A stretch of DNA of 64,000 nucleotides from positions 373,864,114-373,928,113 of the forward strand of contig CM077676.1 in NCBI GenBank assembly GCA_039707655.1, given 5' to 3'. The stretch is from Elymus sibiricus. Lineage: Eukaryota > Streptophyta > Magnoliopsida > Poales > Poaceae. Both the position numbers and the translations under genes were made by a program. How positions within the stretch are numbered: position 1 is the first letter of the stretch; every line of letters begins with the position of its first letter. A model generated the notes under the pieces. That model made no database searches. It worked only from the letters and a program-made list of their open reading frames with translations, and had not been told where the DNA came from. Of this stretch, positions 48,757-60,189 are shown piece by piece.

Positions 48757-50437
48757 TGATGTCTACTACACAACTTATTCTTGTAGACTCGTGTTGGGCC
48801 TCCAAGCGCAGAGTTTTGTAGGACAGTAGCAATTTTCCCTCAAGTGGATGACCTAAGGTTTATCAATCTGTGGGAGGCGTAGGATGAAGATGGTATCTCT
48901 CAAACAACCCTGCAACCAAATAACAAAGAGTCCCTTGTGTCCCCAACACACCCAATACAATGGAAAATTGTATAGGTGCACTAGTTCGGCGAAGAGATGG
49001 TGATACAAGTGTAGTATGGATAGTAGAAATAGGTTTTTGTAATCTGAAAATAAAAAAACAGCAAGGTAGCAATTGATAAAACGGAGCACAAACGGTATTG
49101 CAATGCTTAGAAACAAGGCCTAGGGTTCATACTTTCACTAGTGCAATCTCTCAACAGTGCTAACATAATTGGATCATATAACAATCCCTCAACGTGCGAC
49201 AAAGAATCACTCCAAAGTTCCTATTAGCGGAGAACATAAGATAGAAATTGTTGTAGGGTACGAAACCACCTCCAAGTTATCTTTTCCGATCAATCTATTG
49301 AGCCATCCCTATAAGTGTCACGAACAGCCCTAGAGTTCGTACTAAAATAACACCATATGACACGCATCAACCAACTCTAATGTCACCTAGATACTCCAAT
49401 GTCACCACAAGTATCCGTGAGTTGATTATTCGATACGCATCAAACAACTTCAGATTCATAATATTCAATCCACACAAAGAACTTCAAAGAGTGCCCCAAG
49501 GTTTCTACCGGAGAAAGTAGGACGAAAACGTGCATCAACCCCTATGCATAGATTACCCCAATGTCACCTCAGGAATCCACGAGTTGAGTGCCAAAACATG
49601 CATCAAGTGAATCAATATATTACCCCATTGTCACCACGGGTATTCATATGCAAGACATACATCAAGTGTTCTCAAATCCATAAAAGTATTCAATCCGATA
49701 ATAGTGAAACCTCAAAGGTAAAAACTCAATTCATCACAACAAGATAGAGAGGGAGAAACACCACATGATCCAACTATATTAACAAAGCTCACGGTACATC
49801 AAGATCGTGCCAAATCAAGAACACGAGAGAGAGAGATCAAACACATAGCTACTAGTACATACCCTCAGCCCCGAGGGTGAACTACTCCCTCCTCGTCATG
49901 GAGACTGCCGGGATGATGAAGATGGCCTCCGGTGATGATTCCCCCCTCCGGCAGGGTGCCAGAAAAGGGCTCCATATGGGATCTCCTTGGTACAGAGGCT
50001 TGCGGCGGCGTAGTCAAAGTTCTAGGGTTATTTCTGGGGGTTTTGGTATTTATAAGAATTTTTGGCGTTGGAATCACGTGAAGAGGAGCCACATGGGGCC
50101 CACGAGGCACCACGACGCTCTTGCCCCCCCCCCCAAGCGCGCGGTGGTGGCTTGTGTGCACCTCGTAAGGCTTCTGGTCCTTCCACGAAGCTTCGGGGGT
50201 CTCTTTTGGTCCAAAAAATCGTCAAAAAGTTTCGCTGCATTTGGACTTCGTTTGATATGGATTTTCTGGAAAACCAAAAACAAGCAGAAAACAGCAACTG
50301 GCACTGGGCACTAGGTCAATATGTTAGTCCATAAAAAATCATATAAAATCCATATAAAAGTGCACCAAAATCATACAAAACTTTAATAAACATGGCATGA
50401 ATACTTCATAAATTATAGATACGTTGGAGACGTATCA
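48757..50437 (-). mobile_element. Solo LTR F (Gypsy, Athila-type LTR) inside element A
   Basis: The minus strand begins TGATACGTCTCCAACG at 50437 and ends GTAGACATCA at 48757. The flanks are AATAC on both sides (48752-48756 and 50438-50442), and A's integrase/RT frame continues on either side. No interior is present, so it is a solo LTR from LTR-LTR recombination. A minus-strand TATAAATA lies at 50047-50054. The first bases resemble the LTR at 8427 but the two soon diverge, so they are related families rather than copies. Confidence 0.9.
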
Positions 50438-52550
50438 AATACCCAACTGTATCTTTGGGATAACCTACAAAGTAACATTTGTCTGATCTGAGATCGAGTT
50501 TGCTTGGTTGTAAACGTTTTACATAAGTTTCACAACCCCAGATTTTGAGATGTGACAAATTGGGCTTCTTCCCATGCCATAACTCGTATGGTGTCGTCTC
50601 AACAGACTTAGACGGTGCTCTGTTTAATGTATAAGCGGCAGTGAGTAGTGAGTGACCCCAAAAAGATATTGGCAGGTCTATAAGAGACATCATCGACCTT
50701 ACCATGTCTAACAGGGTTCGGTTACGTCGTTCCGACACTCCGTTTCGCTGTGGAGTTCCGGGAGGCGTAAGCTGTGAAACGATTCCACAGTCACTCAGAT
50801 GTTGGCTAAACTCATGACTAAGGTATTCGCCCCCGCGATCTGATTGCAGAAACTTAATCCTTTTGTTACGATGATTTTCTACCTCATTCTAAAATTCTTT
50901 GAACCTTTCAAAGGTTTCCGACTTATGCTTCATCAAGTAGATATAGCCATACCGACTCAAATCATCAGTAAAAGTCACGAAGTAGAAATGCCCACCCCGT
51001 GCGGCTGTGCTCATCGGACCACATACATCACTATGTATTATTTCCAATAATTCACCCGCCCGTTCAGGATGACCCGTGAACGGCGTCTTGGTCATTTTCC
51101 CCATCAGACAAGCTTCACATGTGTCAAATGATTCAAAATCAAAAGACGGTAAAACTCCATCTTTATGGAGTCTTTGCATGCGTTGCTTTCCGATGTGGCC
51201 AAGCCGACAGTGCCACAAGTAAGTGGTGGTGGTATCAGCCTTCTTAAGGCGTTTAGCATTCATGTTAAAGACATCATTTCCACATTCAAGATTTAGTATG
51301 AAAAGGCCCCCAACAATGGGTGCAAATCCATAAAACATATCCTTACAATAAAGTGAATAACCATTGTTCTCAGACTTGTAAGAGTACCCATCGTGTACTA
51401 AACATGATCCAGAGATAATGTTTCTACACAATGCCGGAACAAAATAACAGTTACTTAGTTCTAAGGTAAATCCTGAAGGGAGACGTAGAGGCATAATGCT
51501 CACGGCTTGAGCGGCGATCCCAGCGCCGTTCCCGACGCGCATCACGACTTCATTCTTTGCCAGCTTGCGTACCTTCTGAAGCCCCTGTATTGAGTTGCAA
51601 ATGTGAGCAACCGATCCGGTATCAAATACCCAAGACTTAGAATTTTCGCTAGCAAGCAAAACGTCAATGACATTAACCTGTATAACAGTTATACCTTTTC
51701 TGGTTTTCCCGGACTTCTTATCTTCCAGATACTTTTTGTAGTTTCTCTTCCAGTGTCCTGTGCCCTTGCAGTAGAAGCACTCAGTTTCATTCTTGGCTCC
51801 GCCCTTAGAGTTGCTTCGGGAGCCGGTCTTACCGGCACCCTTGCCCTTCTTGGACTTGCCTTTCTTTTTGAAATCGGCAGTTTTATTCACAAGCAAAACT
51901 TGCTTACGATTTTTCCGCAGTCCTCCTTCCACGGTTTTCAGCATGGTGAACACCTCATTTGGTGTCTTCTCCATCCCACTCATGTTGTAATTCATGATAA
52001 AACTATCGTAAGACGGGGGGAGTGAAGCAAGCAACATGTCCATCATATGGGCTGGTGGAATTGGAAATTCCATGGTTTTAAGCCTCTCAGCGTAGCCAAT
52101 CATTTTGACCATGTGTTCGCCAACTCAACTGCCCTCAGCCATCCTGCAATCCATCACAGTCTTCATAATATCAAAACATTCAGACCGTGCGGTTTCCTTG
52201 TACAGAGCATCCAATTCCCGGATCATATCACGGGCGTTATGGAATTCATAACATTTTTGAAGCTCTGGACTCATGCAAGCTAGCATGAGGCACTGCACTA
52301 AGTTGTAATCATCATCCTTAGTGGCCCAGATATTTTGTTCATCTTCCGGGGCAGTTGCCGCAGGTTTAGCTGGAAGAGGAGATTCAAGCACATACATTCT
52401 CTTAGCGCCCCTGAGGACAATCCTCAAGTTACGGACCCAGTCCGCATAGTTGTTTCCAGTCGCAACTAACTTCTCTTTCTCTAACATCGGGCCTAACTTG
52501 AACGCGGTGTTGCGAGATATTTGATCTACAACGGTAAACACAAGTTTCAC
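50438..52550 (-). pseudogene. Copia element A gag, protease and integrase part, decayed
   Basis: On the minus strand gag starts MKLVFTVVDQISRNTAF at 52550. One in-frame stop (52125-52127) precedes the second half of gag. The zinc knuckle reads CFYCKGTGHWKRNY, so the last Cys of CX2CX4HX4C is Tyr. Protease (SWVFDTGSVAHICN), pre-integrase (LWHCRLGHIG...CEACLMGK) and the integrase core follow, with a TAG at 50889-50891 where a Gln is expected, then MSERRNRTLLDMVRSM and onward to the insertion of F at 50438. All these pieces share one frame. Confidence 0.9.
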
Positions 52551-53904
52551 TTAGACTTTGTTCATAATTAATTTGCACTAGTGAATAAACAATTTTATTC
52601 TAAGGTGCGCTCCCACTCAAATCAATATCTCTCAAAATTGATTATGAGTGATACAAGACCCGCATTTCAATTCAACGCCATTGATGTGGACATCACTGAT
52701 GACGAGAATTTCAATCGGTAGGCAAACTTGCCGATCACATCTCTATGTGACTCTTGTTCATCTTTTGATGGGTGTGTTCCGAGCTCAGGACTATCCTGCC
52801 TGAAAGTCAAAGAAAACCAAGTGATCTTGCTGCGAGGTCTGACCTCACCCGCCTCATTCCTCTCGATTCGTTCGTACCCATGTGGACATGGCGCACCCCG
52901 AAAAGATACGAATTTCAGACGGTGCTACACTTGGGTGAACACTAACTACATTGATATTTTTAAGTGAGAGATCACCCTAATAAAAATCGACTACCGCGCA
53001 ATCAAAAGGGTGCATCATAAGGGATAAACATTTTAGGCAATTCATAATAGCATGATATGGTATAGCCCTTTCTGACGGAGAAGTCTTTAATTTCTTTGTC
53101 TTCGGCATTTGCGTCGGTATTCACCTTCGCGAAGATTGCCACCACCTTGTCGATGCACCAGATAATATTGCTATCTCTATAGCTAATAAAATAAGTGCAT
53201 TACTTAAGGTTGACATGCAGGTCATTAAAGTGACAATCATATGGCTCCAGCCATCATGCCGAATCATGACATGCAGGTCATGTTAGTAAATTTACATCAT
53301 ATAGTCATCTCATACATAATCGAATTAATATGAGAACTGCTATACCACATCACATGCTCATCCTGCAAAACCAAGTTAGACGCCTCTAATCGGTTTATGC
53401 AAAATTTAATTTTACGTGGCTTCTACGGTTTTGACTTAAACCGCAGCTACCAACGTTTATCATCAAGTATGATTATTCAAGTCGCTAGATTAACTTTGCG
53501 GGGTGTATGAAACACGAGATAATAAAATCTCGAGCCCCATACTGAACTTCGCCATACGCATGACCCCCCTGCAGATCATATCTGCATTGCCCTTTCGTCT
53601 GCGAAATTTCATCTTTCTCTTAACTATGGTGGAACCCAAAGAACTGATAGCACTTCGTTGATCAATCAGGATCGCGGATTGCCAGAACTTTGTGAAATTC
53701 CACCATGCCATTTCAAGATCAGAAATACACAAATTCTAGGGAAGCAACAAGAACATCGGGTAACAGATTTCATCTGCCACCCGCATAAATAATTTTCAGC
53801 AATAGATCGCATCTACTACAAAATTATATTATGCAATACCCATACATCTCTATGTATTCTAGATCGTAACCTGCATCTACGCATAGCAAGGCTCTTGATG
53901 CCAC
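52551..53904 (-). other. 5' leader and primer-binding site of Copia element A
   Basis: Non-coding leader between the 5' LTR (53905) and gag. The primer-binding site is at 53890-53904 (minus strand TGGCATCAAGAGCC). No conserved ORF is seen; 53490-53732 minus is a chance ORF. Confidence 0.75.
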
Positions 53905-56003
53905 TGTAGGGGAACGCGACAGAAAACAAAAAAATTCGGTACAGCGAGCACGCCCAGGATCACTATGGAGATGGCATACAAGGTTTGATCTGATCATTAC
54001 CGACTCGTAGCGCAACGGAAGTAGAGTCGATGTAGATCGTCGGTGCAGATCCCCACAGCTACGATTTACAACCTCCCAACCGCGAGGATGTACTCCCTCG
54101 TCGGACAGCCCTTCGGGAGGCGGTCGGATAGTCCCCCGGACGATGTCACAGACAGCGCTTCGGGAGGACCCTCGAAGCTCGAACGGTAACTCGGGCAACC
54201 CTTCGGGAGGACCCTCGAACATCCCCTCGGGCAAAAGATCGAACCTACGACCTCTCTACGGGGTTCCACACATACGGTGTCAGCTATCCGGCAGGGCTTC
54301 AACGTCCAGAACTAGTTCCTGCCGGAACCCAGACAGCCTTTCGGCTCTACGGAACTATTTCGGTGGGAGGGAGAGAGAAGGCCAGATCATGCATGGCATA
54401 TGTATGAGAGTAAGGAGTGAGTGTGGAGAGTGCCTCTCCACCTCTATTTATAGGAAAACCCAAGGGGTACGGTGGCACTTGAAATACCCAAAAAAAACCA
54501 TCACATGGAGTTTCAAAAGGGGCATAATGGGAAGGCTAGAGGAGCTCCATGGAGGAGCTCCTCCCTTGGCAGACCACCACAAGTGGGCCCCCCATGAGGG
54601 GCTCTCATCCATCCATGTCATCCCTAAGATATTTTGGGACAAAGCCCAAAAAGGTGGCTTTCCATAAAGTAACCATAAAGTGTTTTTTCACTATTCATGA
54701 ACCCATTTTTCTGCGACCGATAAATCCGAAAATATTTCTGTGGGTCTTAGAATAATTCCAGTACCCACTAAAATAATTCTGGACGTGTTCCAAAACATTT
54801 TCAGATCAATGATTTTCATCAGCGAAAAGCAACCAAAGCGGTTCCGGCAGCTCCGGAACATTTCCAGTTTTTTCCCTTGGAAAAATCCCAGAAGTTCCCA
54901 GAACAATTATGGCACCCTCCAAGAATTTATAGGCATGTGCCGAAACCAATTTGACTTAATGGTATACTCCAAAACAACTTTTTAGTTTTACCGAAACTCT
55001 TCCGGTGTTCTCTCTCCGGAACTCTTCCGTTGTCTCCGAAACTTTTCCGGTGACTTTCTCTCAGACTCCCTGTCTAGTATTCAGCAGATAGATGACCCTT
55101 AAGCGTGTGACCTTATAGGTTCGGTGAAGTATAGACATGACCGGAACACTTTCCGGTCAATGATCAACATCGGAGCCGTGGACACCCATATTGACCCCTA
55201 TACCCACACGAATAAATATTCGAGTGAACCTCCAGTTGCCGTGTGCTATTCCTGTTGCTTCACGATATATTACAAACACCCGAGGTGAGATTTATCGGCA
55301 TCCCCGTGGATCAACAACTTGTCCACTATACCAGTTACCTCGTTACCGATTTTGTTCTCTTTTCTCGTTTCCGTGTTCCGGCATCCCTGTGATCAAATCA
55401 CATTGTGTCTGGCCAGACAATGATGGATACCGTAACACCGAGAGGGCCCAAGGATATCTCTCCATCGTCGGAGGAGCAAATCCCAATCTCGAGCTATCTC
55501 GTTCCTTGTCATACTTTTCTGTGAACCCGTAAGCCGCCGTAATAGCCACCCAGTTACGGATGACGTTTAACAAACCCCAAAGTTCACGAAGCAAGCACGA
55601 AGGAACTCGATACTCTCATGGTCTAAGGAATTATGCAAACATTAACTATCTCTGTGTTATTAACCATTAACTTGTGACGGATGTATCTCATAGCATAACA
55701 TCAATTCGGGTCGATTCAACACAAGTGTTCTCCTAACATTGTGCCCTCAAAATTACCGGCATAGTCATGCCCATGATCAGGAAAACAGGATCATCATGCA
55801 ATACTTGAGCCAGTCTTAGAGGCATGACTAGGAATACATTTTACCGTTTATTATACCACACGTGCACATGAGTTTCCCTCCGAGCCTCGTGGATATTGTA
55901 GACTCGAGAATCATTGCAGTTATAGCATGGAACATAAACATTCATTACAAACTTGGAGATACAAAATAACTGTTATTACTGCCTCTAGGGCATATCTCCT
56001 ACA
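53905..56003 (-). repeat. 5' LTR of Copia element A, intact (2,099 bases)
   Basis: It runs from ...CCTACA at 56003 (minus-strand start TGTAGGAGATATGCCCTAGA) to TGTAGGGGAACG at 53905. A minus-strand TATAAATA lies at 54445-54452. The start is close to, but different from, the Angela LTR of element D. Confidence 0.93.
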
Positions 56004-56008
56004 CTTAT
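56004..56008. repeat. Target site duplication CTTAT of Copia element A, right copy
   Basis: CTTAT follows the ACA end of element A at 56003 and matches 10489-10493. Collapsing the pair restores the NLR frame. Confidence 0.92.
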
Positions 56009-57110
56009 GTCCAGTGTTTGCAGAAACCGTAGATTGCCTATGTCCATTGGGAGTGCATCAACATCTGTGTTCATTAGTCCAAGGTATCTTAGGTGAAGTA
56101 ATTTCCCAACATACTCAAGGCTGACACAGTGACCACCACTTCGGCCACCACAATTTCCTAGGTCCAGTACACGTAAAAATCGGAAGCTCGAAAGGGATGG
56201 CAATGGGTCACAGTTAAGAGGGCAAAAAGTAACAAAGGACCTCACTTTTGACATGCTACTTTCATCAAGCTGGTAATTTTCTAATTTGACATTGCTATCG
56301 TGAAGAGATAATCTGCAAACCTTGTTTTGAAAATTAGGCAGGCGTCGCTCAATATTATCCAATACAGCAACAAAGTTTTTTTGGATGATAACGGATGGAT
56401 AAGATCGAGCACCATATCATGCACACGGCAAGATTTTACTGTGCCATCAACACTGATTTCTTGTGTCCGGACCAAGCTTATGTTTATGAGATCATTTAAA
56501 TAACTCTTCCCGATCTCAAATAGGCTACAATTGTTTCTTTCACATTGGATAAAACCTTCTGCTAGCCACCTCCTTATCAACCAACCTGCCTTAATCTCAA
56601 AATCTTGTGGAAATATGCTTAGATATAATAAACAGGTCTTCAAGTGGTAAGGCAAATCATAATAACTAAGCAATAATATCCTCCTCATGTCCATTGCAAT
56701 AACATCTTCTGTAACTCCACGGCCAATAGAATTGAGCAAACGGAACCACTCATCCTTCCGATTTCTCTATTGATTACGAACTAGAAGACTACCACAGTAA
56801 TAATGGCTAGTGGTACACCCCCACATTTCTTCAAGATATCTCTCGATACTTCCTGTAATTCTTGTGGACATCCATCCTCACATTGAAATATTCTTTTGTA
56901 GAAAAGTATCTGGGAGTCTGCATCACATAGAGGTTTCATTGTATGAATTATGTCATTGTTGGTAGAGAGGCATGATTCAGAGACACTGATCTTGCGACTT
57001 GTTGTGATTACTCGACTGAAAAGATTGTTTCTGGGGAAAGCAAACTTCATATATCTCCACATCTTCTCTTCCCATATATCATCGACTATGATCAGGTACC
57101 TATGTCCTGC
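56009..57110 (-). pseudogene. NLR disease-resistance pseudogene, NB-ARC and first LRRs (5'-truncated, frameshifted)
   Basis: On the minus strand the order is kinase-2 (RYLIIVDDIWE, about 57070-57105), RNBS-B (SRVITTSR), an RNBS-C-like segment (MKPLCDADSQILFYKRIF), GLPL (CGGVPLAII), RNBS-D (CLLYLSIFPQDFEI), MHD in the form VHD (KSCRVHDMVLDL, about 56405-56440), then LRRs (LRVLDLGNC, HLRYLGLMNTDVDALP, LRFLQTLDI). The coiled-coil and P-loop part is missing; sequence from about 57110 upward is tandem repeat. Lesions: a frameshift after GLPL near 56785, an in-frame TAG just after it (near 56768), and a one-base loss in an A run near 56377. The gene continues at 10493. Such proteins detect pathogen effectors in the cytosol; this one cannot be made. 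Confidence 0.9.
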
Positions 57111-58515
57111 ATCTATATTTAGGTCTTGTCCAAGAAAAGGAAGGAATGTCAAACCTGAGGGTGCCCGGGCATGGTTTTTTTAATTCCAAGAAATGCAAGC
57201 GAAGTGTGAAAAATATGAAACTTGGCATGATGCCATCATTTGACGTCAATATGTTGTGGTAAAAAAAATTTAGAATGTTTTGAAAATAAACATGTAGACT
57301 GCTTAGAAACTGGACCATCTCCAAGAAATAATCTTGTTTTCAAGAGGGAACGAGTCATGTTTAAAGACAAAGAGGCGGTTGCCTCATCGGTTGAGCTTGA
57401 ATGATTTATACACTCTAGATACACCATTTCATGCCACATGTTAAAATTTGGCATTTTTGGGGTGCATTTGCTATATTTAAGTCACTAACTGAATTTCTAG
57501 GCATATTTCGTGCATATAAGTCAAATTTGAACCGCAAGTGCATGATTTTTCTTTGTAAAATTAGGTTTGGAAATCCTGTTTGTGGTATTTAGACTATGTT
57601 TAGTCCTTATCCAAGAATAGTAAGGGAATTCCACACCTCAGGGTGCCAAGACTCGACCCAATACATGGAGGTTATTTTTATTTTTATTATGGAAAATGCA
57701 AATGAATCTTGGAAAACATGAAGGTTGGCATGGTGCCCTCGTATGGCATCAATATATTATGGTAAAAACTTGAGAAAGTTTCGCAAAATTTATCACGTAC
57801 ACTGCTAAGAAAATGAGACTAACTCCGAGTAAAAATATAGGTTCGAGAGGAAACATGTCATGTTTGATGGCAAAGTGGCGGTTGCTTCATCAGTTGAGTT
57901 TAAATAAATCTACACTCAAGATACACCACCTACACTCAAGATACACCACCAATGACACATGTAAAATTTTGGCGTTTCTTGGAGTTAGTTCATTATATTT
58001 AAGTCATTAACTTCATTTCTCGACATTTAGTGCATATAAGTCAAATTTGAACCGCAGGTGCATGTATTTTTTTTTCCAAAGTTGGGTTGAAAAATCCTAT
58101 TTGTAGTCTTTAGTCTATTTTTATGCCTTATCCAAGAAAAGAAAAGGAATTTCACACTTCACAGTGACAAGACTCGACCCCGAACATGGAGATTGTACTA
58201 TTTTAATTGTTAAAAGTGCAAACAAAGTCTGGAACTTATGAAATTTGGCATGCTGTCATTATATGATGCCTAAAGGCTGAAGTAAAAAAACTGAGAAGGT
58301 TTAGCAAAAATTGTCACGTATATTGCTTAGAAATTGGACCATCGACGATGAAGAATCTAGCTTCTGAGAGGGAACGAGTGAGATTTGAAGGCAAGGTGAC
58401 GGTTGCTTCATCGATTGACCATGAAATTTTGTCTACACTCAATATACACCATTACATGACACATGTTAAATTTTGGTAACTTTTGTGTTTGTTCGCTATA
58501 TTTAAGTCACTAACA
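57111..58515. repeat. Three degenerate tandem repeats of about 0.5 kb
   Basis: Units begin with TATCCAAGAA near 57122 (as TGTCCAAGAA), 57609 and 58129. Each contains, in order, a GACTCGACCC-like segment, GGCATG.TG.C, a CTGCTTAGAAA-type phrase, GAGAGGGAACGAGT, GGCGGTTGC.TCATC, and TATATTTAAGTCA.TAAC followed by TCAAATTTGAACCGCA. The spacing is about 490 and 520 bases; the third copy ends early near 58515. The second copy has its own 20-base tandem duplication (ACACTCAAGATACACCACCT at about 57911-57950). The first copy abuts the truncated NLR. I do not recognise the family. Confidence 0.75.
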
Positions 58516-59540
58516 CCCACATTCGGATGTAGACATTGGAAGCCAGTGTTCGGCTTTGGCATTGGTCTTGCTCGAATGCTGCTGATTGGTTGGCCTGCGC
58601 ATTTGGGTAAGGAATTGGAGCACAATATCATACAACTAGAGAATCGTAGTCCTCGTACGTTAATTGATCGTAGGAATCGCTAGAAAATGTGCTTAGCCGA
58701 AAAAGTTCCCTTTGCCTTTGGCCGTGCCTTTTTATAGAATAGAAAGAGAAGGTAAAGGGGGGGGGGGTTTGGATTGTTTTCAGCAAACTAGCAATCTGTG
58801 GAGATGGCTGATCTGTCCCACCTTGATTGATAACTTGCTTCCTACCTGTAGAGCGACATGTTTCGAATTTTTGCACCAACCCTTTGTATTCGTCGCTTCA
58901 TTACCCCTTTGCTATCCCACGAGAAAAGAAAGGACATAGAGGAAGCGGTATGCGGAGGAGATGCACCAGGCGACGATCCCCTGGCAGCAGCTCACCTTCG
59001 ATGATCCTTCGGCCATCCACGGTAGCGGCTCACTCAGAACGCTCCACCTCGCCTCAGTACATCATTCAGTCCCTTACTCCCCCGAGCGTCCCTCTCTCCA
59101 GATGCCTTGCGGCTGCTGCAGTCGGTCATGGCCATGGCCATCATCGTCACTGGAGATGCGATACAGGGAGCCACGACAACTTGTTCAAGCCTCTCGGCGG
59201 GTGGATATGTGGTAGTGGGGTGGACTAGCAGGTGAGGCATTCCCGCATCACTCGTTCCCCTCCTCCCTTTCAGACTCATGTCAAAAGCCTTCAAGCCCCT
59301 TCAGCTGACCTCTCATGCATACCCGCAAAGTGGCTTCGACCTTCCGTAGCATGCAATTCTAAGGCGCGTTGCATGCGAACAAAATAGTTTTGCACGAATC
59401 CATGATCGTGTGATGGACAACTTAGATGTGACATAAGCCTAAAAAATTTAAATGTGACATAGCTAAAAATCATCCTAAATGCTGACGATTTGATGTCAGA
59501 TTCTAGCCATTTAGAGTAAATCCCCGCATGTCGGATCCCG
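58516..59540. other. Intergenic segment without recognised gene
   Basis: The sequence changes from AT-rich to GC-richer. ORFs at 58628-58879 (minus) and 58827-59228 (plus) have no recognisable domains and no clear codon-type conservation. A minus-strand TATAAAAAGGCACGG stretch lies at about 58722-58736 and a ten-base G run at about 58758-58768. I see nothing else to annotate. Confidence 0.5.
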
Positions 59541-60050
59541 CACGCGAATTCTAAATCGTTCGCTCCCACGCACCCCTCTGAGCAAACTGCGAGCTGACGA
59601 CATTAAATCGTTCGCTCAGATGACAATCTGAGCGAACACATCCGGGATGACAAATTCATGTTTTTAGAGCGTGACCATTTTCATCCTTCTCCATTAATGT
59701 AGAAGGACAATTCCTTTTAGTCAGCATGGCAAATCCGGAGCATGACCATTTTCACCATTTTCCCTTTTAGGCTTGGCAATTCTTCATGCTGCAATCATGA
59801 CAAACTCGTGAAAACACACAACAATTATTGTGCTAAAGCATGACAAGCTTTTGACAATCTTTTTGTACAACATAACAATTTTATTTTAAAACATAACAAA
59901 TCCTTATACAACAACATGATAAATTTATCAGTTTTCACATGGTAATACACTAATATCGAAGCATTCGCTGAGAGCGGTTTTTTTGTGTGTGCCTGGCGGC
60001 TGAAAACGAAAGTTCGCTCGAGTGACCTTCCTAAGTGAACGTCAGCTCAT
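59541..60050. mobile_element. Possible miniature DNA transposon (MITE or Mutator-like remnant)
   Basis: An AT-rich core with repeated ATGACAA/CATAACAA phrases is bracketed by repeated TTCGCTC / GAGCGAAC motifs (near 59558, 59611, 59630, 59963 and 60013). A GAGAGCGGTTTTTTTGTGTG block is present near 59970. Non-coding, AT-rich, with inverted end motifs and just upstream of a gene: this fits a MITE. I could not define clean terminal inverted repeats or a target duplication, so the limits are approximate. Confidence 0.4.
59610..59637. repeat. Perfect 12-base inverted repeat with 4-base loop
   Basis: GTTCGCTCAGAT (59610-59621), GACA loop, then ATCTGAGCGAAC (59626-59637). It is a perfect hairpin within the probable miniature element. 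Confidence 0.9.
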
Positions 60051-60189
60051 TATTCACGTCCCAAACTCATCTAGACGAGAATTAACAAATTCATTTTCTG
60101 AAAATCATCTGAAAATTCGTTGTCTATAATCTCACGTTTAATTATCCGTACCGAAACAACCACCTCACGGCGTCGGGGGGCTCTCGCGG

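Larger units (their letters stand above)
10494..56003 (-). mobile_element. Copia LTR retrotransposon A (Angela-related), minus strand, containing nested elements B, C, D, E and F
   Basis: Both ends are defined by LTRs with TGTAGG...CCTACA termini and the target duplication CTTAT. On the minus strand: 5' LTR 56003-53905, primer-binding site at 53904-53890 (TGGCATCAAGAGCC, initiator-Met tRNA type), leader, gag, protease, integrase, reverse transcriptase and RNase H, polypurine tract near 46841, and 3' LTR. The 3' LTR is split by element B (11564-45820) and the pol region by solo LTR F (48757-50437). Counted by eye over the first ~268 aligned bases, the two LTRs differ at 11 positions. The element landed inside an NLR gene. 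Confidence 0.93.

Noticed and set aside
58758..58768. G run as a quadruplex or assembly signal
   Set aside because: A single homopolymer run is not enough for a structural claim; its length may be a sequencing artefact.
58827..59228. 133-codon plus-strand ORF between the tandem repeats and ACLB
   Set aside because: No recognisable motif, low-complexity His/Gly/Ser content, and overlapping open frames on both strands; it looks like chance in GC-rich DNA.
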